Shown here: positions 36,687 through 43,724 of the stretch, in pieces
Layout: each line of letters begins with the position of its first letter
Position numbering within the stretch: the first letter of the stretch is position 1
Made by a program: the position numbers and the translations under genes
Assembly (NCBI GenBank): GCA_027451885.1
Contig: DAIDHX010000156.1
Coordinates: 1 to 58,417 of the forward strand
Reading direction: 5' to 3'
Source: Planctomycetales bacterium
GTDB taxonomy: Bacteria; Planctomycetota; Planctomycetia; Isosphaerales; Isosphaeraceae
Length of the DNA stretch: 58,417 nucleotides
The notes under the pieces: model-generated
The model's database searches: none
Seen by the model: the letters and a program-made list of their open reading frames with translations, nothing else
Told to the model about the DNA's origin: nothing

Positions 36687-38876
36687 CTAGATCTTGAGCC
36701 GTTGCGGAACCATCGGGAGCGAGCGTAAACGAACTCCCACGGCGGCGAAGATGGCGTTGCCAACCGCGGGGGCGATGGCGATGATCGGCGCTTCCCCCGC
36801 ACCCGCGGCGGGCAGGTCAGGGCGATCGACGAGCACCACGTCGAGCTGGGGCGTATCCCGGAACCGCGGCACGCGATACCGCGAAAAGCGCGGGTTCTGG
36901 ATCCGCCCGTTCTCGTATTCGATCGCCTCGAAGAGCGCACCCCCAAGACCCATCACCACCGCGCCTTCAACCTGGTTTTTCAGGTGGTCCGGGTTCACAA
37001 CCGCGCCACATTCGAAGGCGGTTGTGGTGCGCACGACCGCCACGCGCCCGTTCTCACGATCAACCGCAACCTCGGCGCAGGTGGCCACGTAGCCCCCTTT
37101 TTCGGTCCCGCAGGCGAGCCCGACTCCACGCCCCGCGTCCGCGGGCTTGCCCCAGCCGAACGCCGTGGCAGCGGCCTCGAGCACAGCGCGGAGCCGGTCG
37201 TCCTTCAGGTTCCTGAGCCGGAATTGCAAGGGGTCGATCCCAAGCGCGTGGGCCAGTTCGTCCATGTGCGACTCGCGGGCGAAGTGGTTCGCGGTTGAGG
37301 CAAGCGCGCGGTATGACCCTTGCCGCAGGGGCGATCGCGAGGGATGAAACGCCGTCGCCTGCTGGGCCGCGGAGTAGGGCGAGCGCAGGCCGGAACCGCC
37401 GGAATTGTAGTTCTGGCAGTCCCAGGCGGTGAGCAGTCCCTCCCGGCTGGCGCTGCTCTTGATGTCGATCACGCCGGCGGGGCGATAGTACGCCCATGTA
37501 AATTCTTCTTCACGCGTCCAAACGAGCTTGACGGGCTTGCCGGCCGCGCGGGCGAGCCGCGCCGCCTCCACCGCGGCCTCGCCGGTGTGCTTGCCGCCGT
37601 AGCCGGAGCCGGTATCGGGCACGATCACGCGGATGTCCGCCTCGGGAACCCGCAGCGCAGCGGCCAGTTCGGAGCGAACTCCAAACGGGCGCTGGGTGCC
37701 GGTCCAGACGGTGAGCTTGCCCCCCTCCCAGCTTGCGACCGCCGCGCGCGGCTCCAGGGGCGCGTGCGCGATGTAGGCCCCCGTGTAGGTCTGTTCCAGC
37801 CGGGTCGCGCCTGAGTCGGGCTGCTCCCGAAGCGATTTCCCCTTGTTCCCCGCGCTCCTCCCGTCACGCTCGCCGCCCGCGAAACCCCGATCGTTCGCGG
37901 GCCGCCTGAGATCCTCGAACAGCGTCCGCGACGCGATCGCCGGCCCCGGCTTCCACTCCGCCTTGATCGCCGCAAGCGCCCGTGCGGCCCGCGGTTCGCT
38001 CGCCGCCGCTACCCCCACAAAATCCCCCTCCTGCACGACCACCACATCGGGCATCGCCCTCGCCGCCGCAAGCTCCACCGACACAAGCGCCGCACCAAAG
38101 CTCGGCGCCCGCAACAACCGAGCATGAAGCATCCCCGGCAGGCTCATGTCCGACGCGTACCGGTGCCTGCCCGTCACAAAGTCGCGCCCGTTCACCTTCG
38201 CCAGCGACTGACCCGCGATCGTCCACTTCCTCGGCTCGCGAATCGGCGTACTGTCGCTCACCGTTTTCGTCAGCTTTTGACCCTGCGTAAGCTTGCCGTA
38301 TTCGAGCCTCGCCCCCGTTTCAGGGTTCACAACCGCGCTCTCGGCGACGATGAGCTTCTCATGGCTCGTCTTCCAGCGCTCGGCCGCCAGCTCAATCAAA
38401 ACCTCGCGCGCCGCGGCCGCGGTGCGCCTCAGCCTGCGCGACATGTCGGGCGTGGTCCGGCTGCCAAAGGTTCCCATGTCGAACGGCGTAAGCTGGGTGT
38501 CGGCCATCACCATGCGGACCATGCCCGCTTCCACGCCCAGCTCCTCCGCAACCACCTGCGTCAGCGAGGTTCGGATATTCTGACCGACCTCCGCCTTGCC
38601 GGTGTAAACCGAGATCGTGCCGTCCTCCGCAATGTGCAGCCAGGCGCCGATGTCTTGCGGGCCCGCCTGACCCCGGAACCCCTGCCGCCGGCCAGGTTGC
38701 TGTGCCTCGGATTCCGTGTGATCCAGCAAGTACGCAATCAAAAGCCCGCCGCCCAGCACGCGCAGAAAGTCGCGGCGATCGAACGCAACCCGCCCGCCAC
38801 GCGGCTCATAAAGCTCGTAACGCTCGGGCTCGATCTCCGTCCAGACCTCGTCCGCCTGGTTGTGTACGTGGCTCAT
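36687..38876 (-). CDS. Molybdopterin-binding subunit, xanthine-dehydrogenase family (IorB-like)
   Basis: A 729-residue molybdenum hydroxylase large subunit of the isoquinoline-1-oxidoreductase beta type. The R34-R35 pair in FDRRDFLRVLGGG with a following hydrophobic run is a Tat signal, so the enzyme acts in the periplasm. The moco-binding GSYGGKH-like block (TGSGYGGKHTGEAAVE, about 425) and the catalytic Glu E695 in GAGEAPI are present. It hydroxylates aldehydes or N-heterocycles. Its [2Fe-2S] partner starts upstream and overlaps by 4 bases. An FAD-binding medium subunit is absent, as usual for this subtype, which passes electrons to cytochrome c. Confidence 0.92.
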   Translation of the reverse strand: MSHVHNQADEVWTEIEPERYELYEPRGGRVAFDRRDFLRVLGGGLLIAYLLDHTESEAQQPGRRQGFRGQAGPQDIGAWLHIAEDGTISVYTGKAEVGQNIRTSLTQVVAEELGVEAGMVRMVMADTQLTPFDMGTFGSRTTPDMSRRLRRTAAAAREVLIELAAERWKTSHEKLIVAESAVVNPETGARLEYGKLTQGQKLTKTVSDSTPIREPRKWTIAGQSLAKVNGRDFVTGRHRYASDMSLPGMLHARLLRAPSFGAALVSVELAAARAMPDVVVVQEGDFVGVAAASEPRAARALAAIKAEWKPGPAIASRTLFEDLRRPANDRGFAGGERDGRSAGNKGKSLREQPDSGATRLEQTYTGAYIAHAPLEPRAAVASWEGGKLTVWTGTQRPFGVRSELAAALRVPEADIRVIVPDTGSGYGGKHTGEAAVEAARLARAAGKPVKLVWTREEEFTWAYYRPAGVIDIKSSASREGLLTAWDCQNYNSGGSGLRSPYSAAQQATAFHPSRSPLRQGSYRALASTANHFARESHMDELAHALGIDPLQFRLRNLKDDRLRAVLEAAATAFGWGKPADAGRGVGLACGTEKGGYVATCAEVAVDRENGRVAVVRTTTAFECGAVVNPDHLKNQVEGAVVMGLGGALFEAIEYENGRIQNPRFSRYRVPRFRDTPQLDVVLVDRPDLPAAGAGEAPIIAIAPAVGNAIFAAVGVRLRSLPMVPQRLKI

Positions 38877-39352
38877 TTCCGGCCCTCCTTGATCGCCCGC
38901 GCCGCCAGATCAACCGCCGCCATGATCCGGGTATACGTGCCGCAGCGGCACACATTTCCGTTCATCGCCTCGATGATCTCCTCCCGCGACGGCCGCGGAT
39001 TCTGCCGCAGCAGCCCCACGCCGGACATGATCATGCCGCAGGTGCAATAACCGCACTGCATCGCGCCCGTTTCCAGAAACGCCTCCTGAAGCGGATGCAG
39101 CTTGCCGTCCTGCTCGAGCCCTTCAATCGTGGTGATCTCCCTGTCCCCAACCGCCGAAAGCCGGGTCACGCACGACCGCGCTGGCTCGCCGTCGATGAGC
39201 ACCGTGCAGGCCCCGCAGCGCCCCTCGCCGCAACCATATTTCGCGCCCGTGAGACCGAGCTCATCGCGCAGGACACCCAGCAACGTGCGATCGTCCTCGG
39301 CGGTCACTGCAAGCGATCGGCCATTGATGCGCAGCTCTCGGACCATGGGCAT
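38873..39352 (-). CDS. [2Fe-2S]-binding subunit of the molybdenum hydroxylase
   Basis: A 159-residue subunit with the two clusters' ligands in the right order: C41, C46, C49 and C61 (plant-ferredoxin type) and C100, C103, C135 and C137 (CGYC and CRC, second cluster). The start ATG 39352 follows GGAGGGGAG. The same frame is open upstream for about 150 codons, through a 24-bp minisatellite, giving an octapeptide repeat; no ribosome site supports that extension. It lacks its own Tat signal and would be carried out by the folded large subunit. Confidence 0.93.
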   Translation of the reverse strand: MPMVRELRINGRSLAVTAEDDRTLLGVLRDELGLTGAKYGCGEGRCGACTVLIDGEPARSCVTRLSAVGDREITTIEGLEQDGKLHPLQEAFLETGAMQCGYCTCGMIMSGVGLLRQNPRPSREEIIEAMNGNVCRCGTYTRIMAAVDLAARAIKEGRK

Positions 39353-39656
39353 GACTCCCCTCCGCTCAACCAGGACCCTGGAATCGGTGCGGTCAGGAAC
39401 ATGGCGACCGGCTTGCCGCCGATCTCGGAACTGTAACAGGTTTGTACGCAATTCTCGCCTCCCCGCCCCGAATCGGATCGTTCGATCTCCGACCGCCCGC
39501 TCGAGCGAGCACCCTTGCGGAACCGTCAACCCGCGAATCCGGGCGTCGCGATCGTTCACGTCGTCCCCAGCGGCAGGAACGCCCGCGCTGGATCGCAACC
39601 CAAACACCCGCTTCCTGTCGACCCGCAGCGCGTGGGTTTGCTTCGCCAGGGCGCTT

Positions 39657-39776
39657 CGACAGGGCGCGGTGGGTTCGGTTCGTCGCAGCTCGATGGCTTC
39701 GGTCCGCCAGGGCGCGTTGGGTTCGGTCCGCCAGGGCGCGGTGGGTTCGGTCCGCGCGGGCACGGTGGGTTCGGTT
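39657..39776. repeat. 24-bp tandem repeat (five units)
   Basis: Five consecutive 24-base units start at 39657, 39681, 39705, 39729 and 39753. Units 3 and 4 differ at one base; unit 2 is the most diverged; each ends GG(G/C)TTCGGT(T/C). Because 24 is a multiple of three, both strands stay open; on the minus strand the units would read as an octapeptide beginning RTEP. Confidence 0.9.
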
Positions 39777-39877
39777 CGCAGTCGACGGTTCTCCTTTACT
39801 GGCTTCATGTTCTGGCGATCTTGAACGCGGATTTGCGCAGCGGTTGTGGCCTCATTTTATGACACGCCTGGGCTCGA

Positions 39878-39921
39878 TTTCTGGCGCGATTGGGTTCGGT
39901 TTCTGGCGCGTTTCGGTTCGC
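39878..39921. repeat. Two 22-bp direct repeats
   Basis: The copies at 39878-39899 and 39900-39921 share TTTCTGGCGCG at their start and a TTCGG/TTCGC end, with mismatches between. The shared TTCGG core resembles the end of the 24-bp unit, so both may come from one repeat family. Confidence 0.6.
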
Positions 39922-40312
39922 TTCGTCGGCGCGAAACAACACCCTCGACCGCGCATCCGATACGAGCACGCCGCGCGAGCAAGTGCGTGCATTCGTGCCA
40001 GGTCCGCCCCTCAACGCCGGCGCCCAGCCGGTGACAAAACGAACACGAACTGCCGGCCAGGTGCTCAGGCCCGACCCGCATCTTCCTTGGGGATTCATCG
40101 ACTCGGGAATCGCCGAGGTGCTTTGCGTGAGTCGTGAAAGGCGGAGGACGGACGGCTCAAACGCCGTTCCAGGTTCTCCTCACCCTGAATCTAACGCGCG
40201 TTCGATCGGCTCGAATCAAGAATCTCCCAATTCCTGCTCGATGGGGTTTGACTCTGCAAGGATTGCGGGTCCTCGCGAACATCCCAATCATGACGCCCGG
40301 TGACTCCGCCCG

Positions 40313-40609
40313 ATGCCTGGGTCTTCCTGCCGGTTCCGCGCTGAGCCGGCGCTACAAGAGTGGATCGCGGCGAACACAAGACCGTGGGACGGGTCGGACA
40401 CCTTCAACTGGCAATCGAACATCCTGAGTCCGACCCTGGCGATCTATAGGACGGCAGAGTGGATTACGTGGGTAGAGGAACTTGCCCGGCGGCTGGGGGT
40501 GTCGCCAGGGACCCTGGTCGAGCGAGCGCTGATAGAACTCGCGGAGAGCCATGAATACTCAGAGTCACCACCGCGGGTTACGGATATCATGGAGCGGATT
40601 TCGATTTAG
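40313..40609 (+). CDS. Ribbon-helix-helix-like small protein
   Basis: A 98-residue protein. The second half, AEWITWVEELARRLGVSPGTLVERALIELAESHE at about residues 44-77 (34 residues, summarised here by its helices WVEELARRLG and TLVERALIELA), fits a ribbon-helix-helix DNA-binding domain like those of small planctomycete CopG-type proteins. The first 40 residues are not recognised and the ATG at 40313 lacks a strong ribosome site, so the start is uncertain. The gene overlaps the peptidase gene by 59 bases, which suggests coexpression. It could be an antitoxin-like regulator of the peptidase gene. Confidence 0.55.
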   Translation: MPGSSCRFRAEPALQEWIAANTRPWDGSDTFNWQSNILSPTLAIYRTAEWITWVEELARRLGVSPGTLVERALIELAESHEYSESPPRVTDIMERISI

Positions 40610-41402
40610 CGTGTTCGGTGGGCAACTCAACGCTGTTGTTCGGTTTTCGTCGAGAGTCAGAGAGCCGGCCTTGCACACGATAACCTTCCGTGAGTTATGC
40701 GACTGGATGAAAGGTCAAGTCTTGCCATACACGGTGCTGTTGGCGATTGGCCAGGGCAATCCTCCGCGTGTTGTCAACCAGGCGACCGGCATGTTGTTGA
40801 GTACCGGTAGCGCCGAGATGCTCGTCACCTGTGGGCACGTCTACGATAAATTCGTTGAACTCCGGAAGAGCGACCCCACAACGCGGCTTGCCATGTCGGG
40901 GGCCGAAGGCAAAGGGTTCATCGACATTTCACCAGCCGTTGTTCTCGGGAAGGAGAGTGACCCGGATTTGGCGACATTAGCTATTCCGCGATCCGATGCT
41001 AATGGAGTGGGCAAAGCCCACGCGGGATTCCCGGAGTGGCCACTTCCTCGGGCCAAACCGGGAATGATCGGTTATCTAATCGGATACCCCGGGCAATTGA
41101 TAATCGTTACGCACGAATCTGCGTCCAAACCCATAATGGAGTTGGTAAGACCGGTAGTTCCTGTAAGCGAGCGTCATTTCGTACTCCATGACGAAAGCGG
41201 CGACGCTGTTCAGACCTATGCTGAGAACGCGCCGACGGTGACCGAGCTAAGAGGGATCAGCGGGTGCGCGGTCTGGCTTTACGATAAGCAGTCGAATCCG
41301 CCGGCTTTCTTTCTGGGTGGGTTTGCCTACCAAGCTCGTGGCCTGGAGACCGTCCTAGTCGTTCACGCCGATTTCATCAACGCTGATGGGAGCATTCACT
41401 AG
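40551..41402 (+). CDS. Trypsin-fold serine peptidase-like protein
   Basis: A 283-residue protein without a signal peptide. Three segments match a chymotrypsin-like triad: VTCGHVYDKF (H96), SDPDLATLAIP (D139) and LRGISGCAVW (S237, G-x-S-G). Strand-rich segments between them (GMIGYLIGYPGQLII, GFAYQARGLETVLVVH) agree with a double beta barrel. ATG 40551 is supported by GGAGAG 5 bases upstream; GTG 40611 is the alternative, just after the preceding stop. Its AT content is higher than that of flanking genes. With no signal it would cut, or only bind, cytoplasmic targets. Related intracellular trypsin-fold proteins occur as effectors in some defence systems, but no such link is shown here. Confidence 0.7.
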   Translation: MNTQSHHRGLRISWSGFRFSVFGGQLNAVVRFSSRVREPALHTITFRELCDWMKGQVLPYTVLLAIGQGNPPRVVNQATGMLLSTGSAEMLVTCGHVYDKFVELRKSDPTTRLAMSGAEGKGFIDISPAVVLGKESDPDLATLAIPRSDANGVGKAHAGFPEWPLPRAKPGMIGYLIGYPGQLIIVTHESASKPIMELVRPVVPVSERHFVLHDESGDAVQTYAENAPTVTELRGISGCAVWLYDKQSNPPAFFLGGFAYQARGLETVLVVHADFINADGSIH

Positions 41403-41517
41403 ATACTAACCAGAGCACTAAATATCGAACATATTGGTTGGCTGTAACGTATTCTGTCCATGAGCACCACTGATGCCCGAAAGTCGATGTATACCGATGT
41501 CTCAATATGTATAAATA

Positions 41518-41537
41518 ACAGTCGTTGTAATGTTGGA
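41518..41537 (+). repeat. Direct copy of the inverted-repeat core
   Basis: The 11-mer ACAGTCGTTGT at 41518-41528 followed by a TGGA-ending stretch matches the region beginning 41631 in about 17 of 20 positions, 113 bases apart. This is a third copy of the core found in the nearby inverted repeat. Confidence 0.7.
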
Positions 41538-41626
41538 CGGCTTGTCCACCTCGTTCGTACACGTTTCTTCACCCCGCTCTCTGCCCCGGCGGGTCAAAAT
41601 GCGTCGAAAATGGCCACAACGATATA

Positions 41627-41674
41627 AAGGACAGTCGTTGTGACGCTGGATTCTAGATGACAACGACTGTCCTT
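41627..41674. repeat. Perfect 15-bp inverted repeat
   Basis: Left arm AAGGACAGTCGTTGT at 41627-41641, right arm ACAACGACTGTCCTT at 41660-41674, 18-base loop. It could be a miniature mobile-element end, a stable hairpin or a protein-binding site. There is no T tail on the plus strand; read on the minus strand it is followed by TTTATAT, so a weak minus-strand terminator is possible. Confidence 0.8.
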
Positions 41675-41687
41675 CTCGGTTCGTTAG

Positions 41688-41879
41688 GGTTCTCCTTGTA
41701 GCTTCGGCACCGTGACGCAGAAGCTGGCCGAACTGAGGAACCTTCATGGGAGCGGGCACGGGAAGGATGCCACCACTCCTAACCTCGGCGTCCGCCATGC
41801 CCGCCTTGCCGTAGGTGCAGCATCGACACTCTGTGCCTTCATCTTCGAGACTTACCAGGCGGGCCAAACGGGCGTTTAG
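41688..41879 (+). pseudogene. Abi_C (abortive infection C-terminus) relic
   Basis: After an in-frame TAG at 41685 the frame reads about 63 residues to a TAG at 41877. It matches, by my reading, the end of Abi_C-domain proteins: VTQKLAELRNLHGSGHGKDA, then NLGVRHARLAVGAASTLCAF and IFETYQ. The family typically shows LRN..G.GHG and RHA.LAV.AA..l..F..E in this spacing. There is no start codon and no upstream part in any frame, so the gene is a 5'-truncated remnant. The similarity ends at about 41700, close to the right arm of the inverted repeat, which may mark the break. Confidence 0.65.
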
Positions 41880-41980
41880 GGGCGATCTGAGATCACCCCG
41901 CCTGGGTACATGCAGACGCTTGCGACACCCGGCTTGGCACGGGCGGCCAGCCGTGATAAAGTGGATGGTCAGGGAGATAC

Positions 41981-42253
41981 ATGCACATGACGATACATTT
42001 GCCACCCGACCTGGAACGCTCAATCGAAGCCGTTGTGAATAGGGGCCGGTTTGCGTCCATCGATGACGCGATGGCCGAGGCCGCCCGCCTATTGCTCCGG
42101 CAGGAAAGCCAGCAGCCGGCCAAGAGTGCCGGCGACCCCGGGCTGGGCTCGATCGGGGCCATGCGTGACGATGCCGACTTGCTCGACCAGGCCGTTGAGC
42201 ATGCCATGAAGGTCAGAGAGGAGCGGCCCTGGCGGCTGAGCGGTGTTGAATAA
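41981..42253 (+). CDS. Type II antitoxin (RHH, ParD/VapB-like)
   Basis: A 90-residue protein. It begins with a beta strand and helices typical of a ribbon-helix-helix domain (MTIHLPPDLERSIEAVVNRG, then SIDDAMAEAARLLL), with a disordered middle and a C-terminal toxin-binding helix (LDQAVEHAMKVREE). A GGGAGA site precedes the ATG. The stop overlaps the toxin start, so the pair is translationally coupled. It should bind its own promoter and neutralise the PIN toxin. Confidence 0.85.
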   Translation: MHMTIHLPPDLERSIEAVVNRGRFASIDDAMAEAARLLLRQESQQPAKSAGDPGLGSIGAMRDDADLLDQAVEHAMKVREERPWRLSGVE

Positions 42254-42668
42254 GGCCCTGCTCGACACCGACATCTACTCCGAAATCCTCAAGGCCATCG
42301 ATCAGAACGTCACCCGCAACGCCACCACCTACCGGCAAATCCACGGCCGCCTGACGTACTCGGTTATCACGGTGATGGAGATCATCCAGGGCTTGCAGAA
42401 GGTTGGAGCACCGCCGAAACGCATCCAAGCATTCCGCACAGCCATTACTCCCGAGGAGATTCTGCTTTTCGACCAGGACGACGCCGACCTGGCGGGCCTG
42501 ATCGCCGGCGACCTCGACCGGGTTGGCCGCCCGATCGGCCGCTGTGACCCGATGATCGCAGCGGTTGCCATCCGCCACGGCCTGGAGCTTGTCACCGGCA
42601 ATACCGCCCATTACCAACGTATCCAGCAGCTCGGCTATCCCCTAACTCTCGTCAACTGGCGAATTTAG
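42243..42668 (+). CDS. vapC: PIN-domain toxin (VapC-like)
   Basis: A 141-residue PIN-domain ribonuclease. The acidic site is complete: D8 (with D10) in LLDTD, E46 in VMEIIQG, D102 in RCDPMIAAVAI and N120 in TGNTAHY. The GTG start at 42243 lies inside the antitoxin gene. VapC toxins cut tRNA or rRNA when the antitoxin is lost. Intact motifs suggest the pair is still functional, unlike the neighbouring relics. Confidence 0.93.
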   Translation: MLNKALLDTDIYSEILKAIDQNVTRNATTYRQIHGRLTYSVITVMEIIQGLQKVGAPPKRIQAFRTAITPEEILLFDQDDADLAGLIAGDLDRVGRPIGRCDPMIAAVAIRHGLELVTGNTAHYQRIQQLGYPLTLVNWRI

Positions 42669-43724
42669 GCCATGGCACGTGGACTCCATTGCTGCGGAAT
42701 GCTTGCCTGGGTTGTTTTGCCAGCCTCGAACTCACCTTCAGCCAGGCGTCCCGCTTCGCGGCGGGGGATGCGAACCTGTATCGGTATGTTGGGAATGGGG
42801 CGATTGAGGCGCAGGGTTTCAGCGGATTGCAGCAGAGCGCTACCAAGCAGCCAGTAGAAACCATTCTCCCAGACCTACGTTTTCCCGCGGAGACTTACCC
42901 AGATGGAGTCGGGATAAGAGAGTGGCTAATGATCCTGGACCATTCTCTCGTTCAGCAGGACATGACATATACATACTTTGAGATGCGAACAAAGAGACGT
43001 TTGAGCAGGCCGGAGTCAGGTAGATTGGTTTACAGGAATCGAAGCACCGGACACATCATGTTAACGAATCGAGGCATGACGCTATCGAGCCGGCACAAAG
43101 TTCGCTTCATTTGCCCGGACATACCGTGATGGGAGCTTATCGGCATAATCCACAATCACTATGGAACGGGACTAAACGGCCTCTCACCAAGTCTTGGAGA
43201 CCAGTTTGTAGAGCCCGGGGCGAAGCGTTAGGTCGGAGCAACTTTCAATATGCAGTGGTACAAGCCTTTCATTCCGGGTGAGGGCTGGCCTCACAGCTCA
43301 CTGGGATAAGCGACGCCCAAAGAGTTCAGCGCCGCATGCAATCAACAGAGAGTCAACCGACGCAGTCAAGTACATTGATGTCATCGTATTTAGATTCACG
43401 TCAGAGACTCCCATTCTTGGTGGACCAAAAAACGGGGAGCAGACCAAGGGTGTCCTGTTCTGGCTTTGTGCGGGCGTCTGGTTCTGGGGTCTTGTTCTGG
43501 CTTTCTGAACTGGCGGTGGAACGCGAATGGAACCCCGGCCTTACCTGCTGAGCCTGAACAGGGCAGACACATCCAGCTTCACCCGCGCGATTCTCGCGCC
43601 GTCGCCGGAGAGGGGATCATTTGTTCCGCGCGGAGCAAGGCTCGGCTTGACCAACCTTCCGAAGTCAGAACAATCGCGGAGTGATCGTTCGCCCGGCTGG
43701 GGATCGTAATCCGAGGGATGGATC
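42669..43724. other. Degenerate stretch at the island end
   Basis: About 1050 bases. It holds an Rhs-core fragment with an orphan tail (42751-43129). After 43130 the sequence is AT-richer and has no supported gene; one frame ends in a hydrophobic GVLFWLCAGVWFWGLVLAF stretch (about 43447-43505) that may be a worn membrane-protein end. Confidence 0.5.
42751..43129 (+). pseudogene. Rhs-core fragment with an orphan C-terminal tip
   Basis: The frame reads RFAAGDANLYRYVGNG at about 42751-42798, the hallmark end of the Rhs/YD-repeat-associated core, then a worn version of the DPSGL junction (GFSGLQ). Rhs proteins have 1000 or more residues before this, all missing here; the similarity breaks near 42750. 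About 95 residues follow, a unique Arg/Tyr-rich tip (PDLRFPAETYPDG through RHKVRFICPDIP) with no recognised toxin domain. In Rhs systems such tips are swapped by recombination, and orphan tips lie downstream of the main gene. Whether it is ever expressed is unknown. Confidence 0.65.

Larger units (their letters stand above)
39353..40312. other. Repeat-rich, gene-free stretch
   Basis: About 960 bases upstream of the [2Fe-2S] gene. It contains the 24-bp tandem repeat (39657-39776), two imperfect 22-bp direct copies (39878-39899 and 39900-39921) and the edge of the AT-richer accessory region near 40100. I see no gene with support. Confidence 0.5.
41403..41980. other. AT-richer intergenic stretch with repeats and a gene relic
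   Basis: About 580 bases. It carries a perfect 15-bp inverted repeat (41627-41674), an extra direct copy of its core (41518) and the truncated end of an Abi_C-like gene (41688-41879). No intact gene. Confidence 0.6.

Noticed and set aside
39657-39776. A CRISPR array
   Set aside because: Units are directly adjacent with no spacers.
39353-39808. An N-terminal extension of the [2Fe-2S] protein with an octapeptide repeat
   Set aside because: In frame and open, but the family starts near ATG 39352, which has a strong ribosome site, and the extension is repeat DNA. Kept only as a finding on the repeat.
41502-42023. A 173-codon minus-strand frame across the Abi_C relic
   Set aside because: Cys/Arg-rich with no motif, and it crosses the inverted repeat; the plus-strand relic explains the sequence better.
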